64,000 bases of DNA from contig NZ_LGTE01000008.1 of assembly GCF_001263415.1 (NCBI RefSeq), forward strand, positions 42,582 to 106,581, in the 5' to 3' direction. Numbering within the stretch: position 1 is the first letter of the stretch; each line of letters opens with the position of its first letter. The position numbers were made by a program, and so were the translations under genes. This document shows, piece after piece, positions 56,165 through 64,000 of the stretch. The notes under the pieces were generated by a model, which saw only the letters and a list, made by a program, of their open reading frames with translations, had not been told where the DNA came from and did no database searches. This DNA is from Thermincola ferriacetica. GTDB lineage: Bacteria; Bacillota; Thermincolia; Thermincolales; Thermincolaceae.

Positions 56165-56208
56165 TATCATTAAAAAATATCAAAATTAAGTTGAAGATTT
56201 TTTCGAAA

Positions 56209-56297
56209 AAGGCAAACCTGTCGAAAGGCGGGGACGCAAAGCTGCGGGTCTAAGGAATTAGTGGCCGGTCCACTACTCTATGACAGTCGGGCTGCCG
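56209..56297 (+). promoter_or_regulatory. Cyclic di-GMP-I (GEMM) riboswitch
   Basis: GGCAAACCTGTCGAAAGGCG, then GGGGACGCAAAGCTGCGGGTC with CTAAGGA, and the closing CAGTCGGGCTGCCGAAG: the conserved GEMM-I core (GACGCAAAGC, GGGTCTA, tetraloop-receptor elements). A terminator hairpin follows before the membrane protein gene. Confidence 0.9.
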
Positions 56298-56320
56298 AAG
56301 AAGGATATGAGCGTCAGTAT

Positions 56321-56357
56321 GCCTGTCTTCCGGTGCCGGAGACAGGCTTTTTTTGGG
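56321..56357 (+). terminator. Riboswitch-linked terminator
   Basis: GCCTGTCTTCCGG-TG-CCGGAGACAGGC followed by TTTTTTT, between the c-di-GMP aptamer and the gene start. Confidence 0.9.
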
Positions 56358-56368
56358 GAGGTGAACCG

Positions 56369-56662
56369 ATGACTGTATCATTCCTAATAAGGCATGGAGT
56401 GGCATGTGTCTTGGGAACCTTTGCCTGGTGGTATTTTTACTCGGCGGAAAATATTTTTTATCCACCATGGCTGGGAGTCATCGTTGCTGCTTTTGTAATT
56501 ACTCTGGTTGTTGTGATCATTTCGGGGAACGAATTGCTCATCTTTGCAATTACCGGTTTTTATTTCCTGATTTTATTTCCTGATTCGGCCACTGCTTTCA
56601 ATGACCTGCTGCCTGTTCTTGGCGGGATCGTAGCCGGGACGGCTCTTTGGAAGATCCTTTGA
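56369..56662 (+). CDS. Small three-helix membrane protein under a c-di-GMP riboswitch
   Basis: 97 residues, ATG after GGGGAGGTG. Three hydrophobic segments: about 4-24 (SFLIRHGVACVLGTFAWWYF), 34-54 (WLGVIVAAFVITLVVVIISG) and 55-97 (LLIFAITGFYFLILF, LPVLGGIVAGTALWKIL). No family recognised. Control by c-di-GMP suggests a function connected with surface life, motility or sporulation; the gene has no neighbour in the same unit. A terminator (GGGGAGG / CCTCCCC) follows at 56691-56725. Confidence 0.7.
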   Translation: MTVSFLIRHGVACVLGTFAWWYFYSAENIFYPPWLGVIVAAFVITLVVVIISGNELLIFAITGFYFLILFPDSATAFNDLLPVLGGIVAGTALWKIL

Positions 56663-56690
56663 GTTGGACCTTAATTATTCTCATAAAGTC

Positions 56691-56732
56691 GGGGAGGCTA
56701 AATGTTTTCCGGATTTAACCTCCCCTTAATTT
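56691..56732 (+). terminator. Terminator after the riboswitch gene; gene-free region beyond
   Basis: GGGGAGG (56691-56697) and CCTCCCC with a 21-base loop, followed by TTAATTTTTTC. From 56733 to 56990 no gene or clear structure is seen except the TGTCGAA site at 56857. Confidence 0.7.
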
Positions 56733-56990
56733 TTTCGATGGCGGGGCTTTCTCCGCAATGCAAGTTTTTTATATAAAGATTGTTAATTAATTTAATAGTA
56801 AGATTTTATTTAATAGCTATTTGCTTAGCAGGATAATTTTGAACGGCCCTAGAATATGTCGAATGTTAGGTATAAAGTGAGGTAGACAGGCATAGTTATG
56901 ATTTAGAAGTGCCGGACTTGTCTAGGGAAATGAAAAATAAACGCTAGGAAAAGTTGAAAAAATCAGAATTTTACAGGAGGAGAATTATCT

Positions 56991-57563
56991 TTGAAACGCG
57001 AATTAAGAAAGAAGATTATCGCTGACAGGATGGCCATGTCGAATGAAGAAGTCACCAGGAAAAGTCAGAAAATTGCTAAAAGACTCGAGGATTTGCCTGA
57101 GTACAGGGAAGCAGAGTTAATCATGTTTTATATAGACTTTCGGAATGAGGTGCAGACGGGAGACCTGATTAAACGGGCTTTAGCCCGGGGGAAACGAGTT
57201 GTTGTGCCGATAACTGTACGTGAAACTTCTACCTTAATTCCTTCGGAAATAAAGGATTTTCCCGGTGATTTGACAAACGGCACTTGGGGGATTTTGGAAC
57301 CCCAAAAAGAATGTATTCGTCCCGTAGACCCTTCGGAAATTGACGTTGTCATTGTTCCAGGGGTTTCATTTGATACTAGGGGGAACCGGATGGGCTATGG
57401 GGGAGGTTTTTATGACAGGTTCCTCCCGAGAACCAAACCCGACGCCACGCATATTGCTTTGGCTTTTGAATTGCAAATGAGGGATAATGTCTATCCGGAA
57501 GAGCACGATCAACCTGTTCATTATGTAATCACAGAAGAACGGGTTATCAAATGTTTTAATTAA
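56991..57563 (+). CDS. 5-formyltetrahydrofolate cyclo-ligase
   Basis: 190 residues, standard length. RELRKKIIADRMAMSNEEVT, then GKRVVVPITV, IDVVIVPGVSFDTRGNRMGYGGGFYDRFL (catalytic and substrate loop) and HDQPVHYVITEERVI. It makes methenyl-THF from 5-formyl-THF with ATP. TTG start after AGGAGGAGAA. The position before a formate dehydrogenase cluster fits one-carbon metabolism, although the spacing of 27 bases to the next gene does not prove an operon. Confidence 0.95.
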   Translation: MKRELRKKIIADRMAMSNEEVTRKSQKIAKRLEDLPEYREAELIMFYIDFRNEVQTGDLIKRALARGKRVVVPITVRETSTLIPSEIKDFPGDLTNGTWGILEPQKECIRPVDPSEIDVVIVPGVSFDTRGNRMGYGGGFYDRFLPRTKPDATHIALAFELQMRDNVYPEEHDQPVHYVITEERVIKCFN

Positions 57564-57589
57564 AGAAAAAACGGAAGGAGGGAAACAGA

Positions 57590-58066
57590 ATGTGCTGCTG
57601 TGAAAAGAAGGATCCTAAGCAGGAAGCATTAGAAGCTTTGTTGGCTAAGTATAAAGGGCAAAAAGGTGCTCTGATCCCTGTACTTCAGCAGACTCAGGAC
57701 ATTTACGGGTACCTGCCCAAGGAAGCCCTGCAACAAATTTCCAGAGAACTGAAAATTCCGCTCAGCGAAATATTTGGTGTATGTACTTTCTATGCCCAGT
57801 TCCATTTGAGTCCGCGGGGGCGCAATATTATACGCGTTTGTTTGGGAACTGCCTGCCATGTACGTGGGGGCGCCAAAATTTTTGAACGCGTACAGCAGGA
57901 GTTAGGTATTAAGGATGGCGAAACTACGGAGGACCTGCGCTTTACCATTGAATCCGTAGCCTGTATAGGAGCTTGTGGCTTGGCTCCCGTCATCATGGTA
58001 AACGATGATACACACGGTCGGTTGACACCGGACCAAATACCCGATATATTGGCCCAATATGAATAG
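57590..58066 (+). CDS. NuoE-like [2Fe-2S] subunit of NAD-linked formate dehydrogenase
   Basis: 158 residues, thioredoxin-like [2Fe-2S] subunit: LIPVLQQTQDIYGYLPKEAL, FGVCTFYAQF, VCLGTACHVRGG, ESVACIGACGLAPV (Cys pattern Cx4C and Cx3C). In Clostridia such subunits partner NuoF-like and Fe-only hydrogenase or formate dehydrogenase subunits. The N-terminus has an odd CCCEKK motif. ATG after GGAGGG. Confidence 0.93.
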   Translation: MCCCEKKDPKQEALEALLAKYKGQKGALIPVLQQTQDIYGYLPKEALQQISRELKIPLSEIFGVCTFYAQFHLSPRGRNIIRVCLGTACHVRGGAKIFERVQQELGIKDGETTEDLRFTIESVACIGACGLAPVIMVNDDTHGRLTPDQIPDILAQYE

Positions 58067-58080
58067 AAGGGGGGGGTTAC

Positions 58081-59940
58081 ATGATTTCCTTAGCAGAAAA
58101 GAGAAAAGAATATCAAAACAGATTGGTTGAAAAGGCCAAGAAAACTGTTATCGTGGTAGGTATGGGTACATGTGGTATAGCTGCCGGAGGAGATAAAGTA
58201 TGGCAGGCTTTGGAAAACGCAGTTAAAAACAAAAACCTTGACATAGAACTGGTTTACAGTGGTTGTATCGGTTTATGCTATGTAGAACCGATTATGGAAG
58301 TGCATAGACCGGATATGCCAAGGGTTATTTATGGTAATGTTAATGGGGAAACAGCATTAAAAATCCTGGAAGAGCATGCTTTAAACGGAAAAGTTGTCAG
58401 TGACTTGGCGGTGGCCCAGGATCCCAAGGAAGGGAAAACCGTCCTACCTGAGATTCCTATATTAAACGAAATGCCTTTCTATAAAAAACAGGTAAAAACG
58501 GCCATAGCCAACTGTGGCATTATCAATCCCGACAGTATAGAGGAGTATATTGCTTATGGCGGATACGAAGCGCTGGAAAAAGTTCTTTCCAGCATGAGCC
58601 AGACCCAGGTAATTGAAGAGGTTAAAAAATCAGGGCTGAGGGGTCGCGGCGGCGGCGGTTTCCCCACCGGTTTAAAGTGGGAGTTTGCTTACAAATCACC
58701 GGGAGATAAAAAATACGTTATTTGTAACGCTGATGAGGGAGACCCGGGTGCTTTTATGGACCGCAGTGTTCTTGAAGGAGACCCGCATGCTGTGCTTGAA
58801 GGAATGGCTATTTGCGGTTATGCCATTGGTGCTGATGAAGGCTATATTTACGTACGGGCTGAGTACCCACTGGCTATTAAGCGGCTGGAAAATGCCATTG
58901 CCCAGGCTGAGAAAGCAGGGCTGTTAGGTGAAAACATCCTGGGGTCCGGCTTTAATTTCAAGCTGAGGATTAAGGCTGGCGCCGGCGCCTTCGTATGCGG
59001 TGAAGAAACAGCTTTAATCAATTCTATTGAAGGCAAGCGCGGCATGCCCAGGGTACGGCCTCCGTTCCCTGCCCAGTCCGGTTTGTGGAATAAGCCAACT
59101 AATAACAACAACGTAGAAACCTATGCCAACATTCCCGGTATTATCCGCAAAGGCGCTGATTGGTTTGCCGGCATGGGTACGGAAAAGAGCAAAGGCTCTA
59201 AGGTCTTTGCCCTGACCGGTAAAGTAAACAGAACCGGTCTGGCCGAAGTGCCGATTGGAATTACCATCAGGGAAATCATTTTCGATATCGCCGGTGGCAT
59301 TCAAAACAACAAGAAGTTTAAAGCTGTGCAGATCGGCGGTCCGTCGGGCGGATGTATTCCTGAAGAATACCTGGATACACCGGTGGATTATGACTCATTA
59401 ACTGCCCTTGGGGCTATGATGGGTTCCGGTGGCCTGGTTGTTATGGATGAGACTACCTGTATGGTTGACGTGGCGAGATTCTTCCTGAACTTTACCCAGA
59501 AGGAATCCTGTGGTAAGTGCACGCCCTGCCGTGAAGGTACTAAGCGGATGCTGGAGATATTGAACCGTATATGTGACGGAAAGGGTAAACCGGAAGATAT
59601 AGATACCCTTGAACGCTTAAGCAATGTAATTAAATCGACAGCCCTTTGTGGTTTGGGACAATCAGCGCCCAACCCTGTGCTGGCTACTCTCCGCTATTTC
59701 CGTAACGAATACGAAGACCATATCCATAACAAGAAGTGTACCGCCGGGGTTTGTACCGCATTACTGGAATATAAAATTGATCCCGATAAATGTAAAGGCT
59801 GCGGCGCTTGTAAGAAGGTTTGCCCCGTGGGCGCTATTTCCGGGGAGAAGAAAGAAGCCCATGAAATTGATGCGGGCAAGTGTATTAAGTGCGGCAGTTG
59901 TATAGAGAAGTGTAAGTTTGACGCGATTATTAAGGGTTAA
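58081..59940 (+). CDS. NuoF-like NADH-binding flavoprotein subunit with extra Fe-S domains
   Basis: 619 residues. Order: thioredoxin-like [2Fe-2S] domain (about 20-100; GMGTCGIAAGG, SGCIGLCYVEP), FMN/NADH domain (about 165-400; GLRGRGGGGFPTGLKWEF, CNADEGDPGAFMDRS, AGAGAFVCGEETALINSIEG), SLBB domain, [4Fe-4S] NuoF-type (ESCGKCTPCREGTKRM, TALCGLG), then two extra clusters (CKGCGACKKVCPVGAI, CIKCGSCIEKCKFDAI). This is the HymB/HydB type of longer clostridial flavoprotein that can take part in electron bifurcation. It joins the NuoE-like gene by 14 bases. Confidence 0.95.
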   Translation: MISLAEKRKEYQNRLVEKAKKTVIVVGMGTCGIAAGGDKVWQALENAVKNKNLDIELVYSGCIGLCYVEPIMEVHRPDMPRVIYGNVNGETALKILEEHALNGKVVSDLAVAQDPKEGKTVLPEIPILNEMPFYKKQVKTAIANCGIINPDSIEEYIAYGGYEALEKVLSSMSQTQVIEEVKKSGLRGRGGGGFPTGLKWEFAYKSPGDKKYVICNADEGDPGAFMDRSVLEGDPHAVLEGMAICGYAIGADEGYIYVRAEYPLAIKRLENAIAQAEKAGLLGENILGSGFNFKLRIKAGAGAFVCGEETALINSIEGKRGMPRVRPPFPAQSGLWNKPTNNNNVETYANIPGIIRKGADWFAGMGTEKSKGSKVFALTGKVNRTGLAEVPIGITIREIIFDIAGGIQNNKKFKAVQIGGPSGGCIPEEYLDTPVDYDSLTALGAMMGSGGLVVMDETTCMVDVARFFLNFTQKESCGKCTPCREGTKRMLEILNRICDGKGKPEDIDTLERLSNVIKSTALCGLGQSAPNPVLATLRYFRNEYEDHIHNKKCTAGVCTALLEYKIDPDKCKGCGACKKVCPVGAISGEKKEAHEIDAGKCIKCGSCIEKCKFDAIIKG

Positions 59941-59985
59941 GCGTTGAACATACCTCCAGTTTTGCCGTAAAGAGAGGTGAATAAG

Positions 59986-60918
59986 TTGTCAAATGTAACC
60001 TTGACCATAAACGGCCGCCAGGTTACTGTTCCGGCCGGAACCACTGTGCTGGAAGCTGCCGAAAAAATCGGCGCTTTTATCCCAACCTTTTGCTATGAAA
60101 AGGATTTAACGGCGCCGGGAGCATGCCGAATTTGCGTGGTGGAAATCGAAGGGTGGCGCAACCTGCCTGCTTCCTGTGTAACTGCAGTGGCTGATGGTAT
60201 GGTGGTGCATACTGAATCACCGGCCGTGGTGGAAGCCAGGAAAACCATATTGGAGCTGCTAGTCGCTAACCACCCCCTGGATTGCATGACCTGCGAAAAA
60301 TCGGGCAACTGCAAACTGCAGGATTACGCATACCGGTATGGGGTAACAGGTACAGCATTTGCAGGAGAAAAACACGCATACCGGCCTGATGATTCCAACC
60401 CTTATATTTACAGGGATCTCAACAAGTGTATCCTGTGTGGCAAATGTGTGGCTGCCTGTAACGCTGTACAGGAACGCAGTGTGATAAATTTTGCCTACCG
60501 TGGCTTTAATACCAAAATTGCCACCTTTCTGGACACTGATTTAAAGGATTCGGAATGTGTATACTGTAACCGCTGCGTAGCTGTATGCCCTGTTGGCGCC
60601 ATCGTTGACAAAACCATGATGGGAAAGGGCCGGACCTGGGAATTAGAGAAGAAACAAGTTACCTGTACATTCTGTGCAGCGGGATGTGCATTTGATGTAA
60701 ACTATAAAAACGGGAAAGTTGTAGGGGTTACAGCAGCCAATGCTGCTGCCGGCCGGCCTTTGTGTCTCAAAGGACGCCTGGGCGTGAATCTCTTGTATAA
60801 CCCCGATTGCCCGGAAAAGCCATTAATCAAGAAGGATGGCGAATTTACCGAAGTTTCCTGGGAGGAAGCATTGGGGATTGCTCAGCTTCTGGAAAAGATC
60901 AATGCTTTGACCAAATAG
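59986..60918 (+). CDS. Iron-sulfur protein resembling the N-terminal third of formate dehydrogenase
   Basis: 310 residues: plant-type [2Fe-2S] domain (about 1-80; [20 protein letters not shown]), His-Cys [4Fe-4S] motif (NHPLDCMTCEKSGNC), two ferredoxin clusters ([22 protein letters not shown]) and the first [4Fe-4S] motif of molybdopterin enzymes (CTFCAAGCAFDV), ending soon after NPDCPEKPLIKKDGEF. It lacks the catalytic molybdopterin domains and the selenocysteine, so it can only carry electrons. Over the first 100 residues it differs by about 14 substitutions from the FdhA encoded next, which points to duplication or gene conversion. TTG start 59986 after GAGGTG. Confidence 0.85.
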   Translation: MSNVTLTINGRQVTVPAGTTVLEAAEKIGAFIPTFCYEKDLTAPGACRICVVEIEGWRNLPASCVTAVADGMVVHTESPAVVEARKTILELLVANHPLDCMTCEKSGNCKLQDYAYRYGVTGTAFAGEKHAYRPDDSNPYIYRDLNKCILCGKCVAACNAVQERSVINFAYRGFNTKIATFLDTDLKDSECVYCNRCVAVCPVGAIVDKTMMGKGRTWELEKKQVTCTFCAAGCAFDVNYKNGKVVGVTAANAAAGRPLCLKGRLGVNLLYNPDCPEKPLIKKDGEFTEVSWEEALGIAQLLEKINALTK

Positions 60919-60970
60919 GATACTCCTTACTCTCATGATAACCATGCCAATGTTAAAGGAGGGAGAGTTA

Positions 60971-63655
60971 GTGGCCGAGATAACTCTTACTATAGACGGC
61001 CAGCAGGTTACCGTACCGGCAGGGACAACGGTTCTGGAAGCGGCGGAAAAGATTGGCGCTTTTATACCTACCTTTTGCCATGACCCTGAGCTTTCACAGC
61101 CGGGCGCTTGCCGGATTTGTGTGGTGGAAATCGAGGGCTGGCGCAATCTTCCTGCTTCCTGTGTTACGGCAGTGGCTGAAGGAATGGTTGTTCATACCGC
61201 TTCACCCGCTGTGGTAGAGGCACGGAAAACCATTCTTGATCTGATGTTGGCCAACCATCCGGAAGATTGTATGACCTGCCAGAAGTTTGGTAACTGCAAA
61301 CTGGCCGACTATGCATATTATTACGGCATTAGAAAGTCCAGCTTTGAAGGAGAACGGCACAACGATCCTGTCGATGATTCCAGCGCTGTTATCCTCCGGG
61401 ACACCAATAAATGTATTCTCTGCGGCAAATGCGTACGCGTTTGCGACGAAATTCAGGGCAGGCACGTATTGGATTTCATGTACCGCGGTTTTAATACCAA
61501 GGTCGGCCCCGCCTTTAATGAAGGCATGGGCGATTCAGAGTGCGTTTCCTGTGGCAGTTGTGTTGCCGTTTGTCCCGTAGGGGCCCTCACGGAAAAGAAT
61601 ATGCAGGGTTTGGGCCGTTCCTGGGAAGTTAAGAAGGTCAAGACTACCTGCCCATATTGCGGGTGCGGCTGTAACTTCGATTTGAACGTAAAAGACGGTA
61701 AAGTCATTGGTGTGACTTCCAACCCAACCAGTGAGGTTAATGGCCGTCACCTTTGCGTAAAAGGAAGGTTTGGCTATGACTTTGTCCATAGCCCTGACCG
61801 GTTAACCAAACCTTTAATCAAAAAAGAAGGCGACTTTGTAGAGGTCAGTTGGGATGAAGCGCTCAGTTACGTTGCGGCCAGGTTTAATGAACTGAAAGAA
61901 AAACACGGCAGCGATGCACTGGGTGCATTGACTTCCGCCCGCTGTACAAATGAGGAGAACTACCTGGTCAACAAACTGGCGCGGGTCGGTTTCGGGACCA
62001 ACAATATTGACCACTGCGCCCGCCTCTGACACTCTGCTACTGTTGCCGGTCTGGCAACTGCATTCGGTAGTGGAGCAATGACCAACTCTATTGGAGAGAT
62101 TAAAGACTGTGATTTCCTGTTTGTATTGGGTTCCAATACCACGGAAACCCACCCGATCATTGCCATTGAAATGAAAAAGGCAGTCCGCAGGGGCGCCACT
62201 CTGGTGGTAGCTGATCCGAGAAAAACGGAAATGGCGGAACTGGCTTCCTATTATATTCCGTTAAAACCGGGCGCCAATATTCCTCTGCTTAATGCCATGT
62301 GCAATGTCATTATTGAGGAAGGCTTATATGACAAGGAGTTTGTTGCCAACAGGACTGAAGGCTTTGAGGAACTCAAGGAAGCTGTGGCTAACTTTACTCC
62401 GGAAAACTATGCCGGTATTATCGGTATTCCGGCGGAAACTATCCGGGAAATTGCCCGCGGTTTTGCCAGGGCTAAAAACGCGGCTATATTCTATACGATG
62501 GGCATTACCCAACATATAACGGGAACCAACAACGTACTGGCCATAGCTAACCTGGCCATGTTAACGGGCCAGATTGGAAAACCCAGTAGCGGCGTTAACC
62601 CGTTAAGGGGCCAAAATAACGTGCAGGGTGCTTGTGATATGGGAGGCCTGCCCAACGTATTCCCCGGATATCAACCTGTTACGGACGCGGCTGTGGTGGA
62701 GAAATTCTCCAAAGCCTGGGGAGTGCAGCAGTCAAACAAAGTAGGGCTGACAGTGGGCGAGATGCTGGATGCAGCTCACCGTGGGGACCTGAAAGGGTTG
62801 TACATTCTCGGTGAAAACCCGATGCTCAGCGATCCTGATATCAACCACGTCAAAGAAGCTCTTGAACATTTGGAGTTTTTAGTTGTGCAGGACCTTTTCC
62901 TCACTGAAACCGCTATGCTTGCTGATGTGGTTCTGCCCGGCGCCAGCTTTGCGGAGAAGGACGGTACTTTCACTAATACCGAACGCCGTGTACAGCGGGT
63001 TCGTAAAGCTATTGATCCTATCCCTGGCAAAGCGGATTGGGAAGTTATTGCTGAAATCCTCACCCGGATGGGATACCCGCACCATTACAGCAGCGCATCG
63101 GAGATTTTTGATGAAATTGCCTCTGTTACGCCGCAGTATGCCGGTATTTCTTACGAACGGCTGGAGCGGGGAAGTTTGCAGTGGCCATGTCCCACTAAAG
63201 AACATCCCGGTACCAGATACCTGCATGAGGGTAAATTCTCCCGTGGCTTAGGCAAGTTTACCGGAGTAGACTTTAAACCACCGGCAGAACTTCCCGATGC
63301 TGAATATCCTTTCGTATTAAACACCGGCCGACGGTTATACCATTACCATACCGGTACCATGACCCGCCGGGCAAAAGGCCTGAACACTATTTACAGCGAA
63401 GAGTTCCTGGAAATTAACCCGGCCGATGCCAGGAAACTGGGTATCCAGGAAGGGGATATGGTTAAGGTAAGCTCCCGGCGGGGAGAAATCCTGCTGAAGG
63501 CTGATGTAACCGACAGAGTGCCGCCCGGCATGGTCTTTACCAGTTTTCATTTCTCCGAAGCGGCAGTTAATTTCCTGACCAATACGGCCAAAGACCCTGT
63601 TTGTAAGATACCTGAGTTAAAGGTGGCTGCTGTGAAAGTGGAAAAGGTAAGTTAG
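60971..63655 (+). CDS. fdhA: Formate dehydrogenase catalytic subunit with selenocysteine
   Basis: 894 residues when the in-frame TGA at 62027-62029 is read as selenocysteine (residue 353). Order: [2Fe-2S] (1-80), His-Cys [4Fe-4S] ([15 protein letters not shown]), two ferredoxin clusters ([22 protein letters not shown]), then the bis-molybdopterin catalytic part starting with [12 protein letters not shown]. The context [30 protein letters not shown] is the classic active site of formate dehydrogenases (Sec followed by His). Further on: [55 protein letters not shown] start 60971 after AAAGGAGGGAG. Oxidises formate or reduces CO2, passing electrons through the preceding subunits to NAD. Confidence 0.95.
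62027..62058 (+). promoter_or_regulatory. Selenocysteine codon and SECIS hairpin
   Basis: TGA at 62027-62029; 12 bases later GTTGCC-GGTCT-GGCAAC (62042-62058) forms a hairpin whose loop GGTCT equals that of E. coli fdhF. The coding sequence continues in the same frame for another 541 residues. Confidence 0.92.
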
Positions 63656-63664
63656 TAAAAGGGG

Positions 63665-63688
63665 AGGGCTGCCTTTTAGGCAGCCCTC
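63665..63688 (+). terminator. Terminator after fdhA
   Basis: GGGCTGCC-TTTTA-GGCAGCCC follows the stop directly; the T-tract is short, so it may act mainly as an RNA 3' stabiliser. Confidence 0.65.
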
Positions 63689-63719
63689 AGATTGTAGACA
63701 AAGTCAAATTAGTACGGTT

Positions 63720-64000
63720 GTAGCCGCTGCACCGGTGAAACAGCCGTTGCTCCGGGGCAGCACCTTCCCAGCTAAAGAGGGGTGGGAGGGGTTCTCCGCT
63801 ACCAGGGAGCTTGATGCTGCAAAACCGCTGCCAGGCAGGCAGCGTTCCCGAACTCGATGGCTCATATTGCATTTCTAATAAGTTAGGCCGCCTCCCGTCC
63901 GGTCACTCAACATGCGTTGAGTGCCGGACTTCCCGGCGGCCTTCGCCATCTTCGAACATGAGGGAACTCCCTGCCTGCCCGGCTGCGGTTTTGCGGGAAT
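63720..64000. mobile_element. Non-coding inverted-repeat element, copy B (reversed, cut by window end)
   Basis: GCCGCTGCACCGGTG and CCGTTGCTCCGGGG (about 63723-63757) match the termini of the element at 40801. The core (GGCAGCGTTCCCGAACTCG, GCCGCC / GGCGGC, CCGGCACTCAAC / GTTGAGTGACCGG on the minus strand) matches in reverse orientation. The other end lies beyond the window. Confidence 0.72.

Overview
The window looks like chromosome of an anaerobic, probably spore-forming Gram-positive bacterium of the Clostridia, of the Peptococcaceae/Desulfotomaculum sort. The signs are a clostridial-type nif operon (nifI1-nifI2 between nifH and nifD, short NifK, NifB with a NifX-like tail, modABC inside the cluster), Shine-Dalgarno sites close to AGGAGG with many GTG and TTG starts, a selenocysteine formate dehydrogenase, an archaeal-type split glutamate synthase, Spo0A-box-like sites and a Spo0F-like regulator. 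The genus cannot be fixed from the sequence alone.

Layout. 1-8.4 kb is an accessory zone of small, often broken genes (hicAB with a frameshifted hicA, a Fic protein, a truncated tautomerase, small membrane proteins, a MazF/PemK-like toxin, a YmaF-like protein). It is interspersed with two families of palindromic repeats and with debris of a group II intron. One repeat family resembles integron attC sites. 8.4-22 kb is the nitrogenase operon nifH-I1-I2-D-K-E-N-B, a [2Fe-2S] ferredoxin, an anfO-like gene, modABC and a short nifV. 22-35.8 kb is nitrogen uptake and assimilation: two amt-glnK pairs, a third glnK, an ANTAR-domain antiterminator, two glutamine synthetases and a five-gene glutamate synthase. 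36-43 kb holds mazEF, a C26 peptidase, tex, a NIF3-family gene, a 410-bp element with terminal inverted repeats, an amidohydrolase and a receiver-only regulator. 43.2-48.2 kb is a TPP-riboswitch thiamine operon (thiDE fusion, thiC, thiM) followed by thiL. 48.3-51 kb is tsaE-tsaB-rimI-tsaD, then a DnaA-box cluster, lgt, a rearranged radical SAM-PDZ-DUF512-like protein, paaK and an ACT protein. 55.5-64 kb has a c-di-GMP-I riboswitch gene, a folate gene, an NAD-linked selenocysteine formate dehydrogenase cluster, and a second copy of the inverted-repeat element cut by the window end.

How it works together. The most striking structure is regulatory. The nif operon, both amt operons, the second glnA and the antiterminator gene itself are each preceded by RNA leaders in which two hexaloop hairpins (G at loop position 4, usually A at position 1) sit just before or overlap an intrinsic terminator. 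These are the targets expected for ANTAR proteins, and the only ANTAR protein in the window (26884-27462) lies among them. nifH appears to have three such terminator gates in series behind an ordinary sigma-A promoter. The regulator's receiver domain has Glu55 where the phosphorylated Asp should be, so control by phosphorylation is doubtful. The whole 8.5-30.7 kb region therefore looks like one antitermination-controlled nitrogen regulon.
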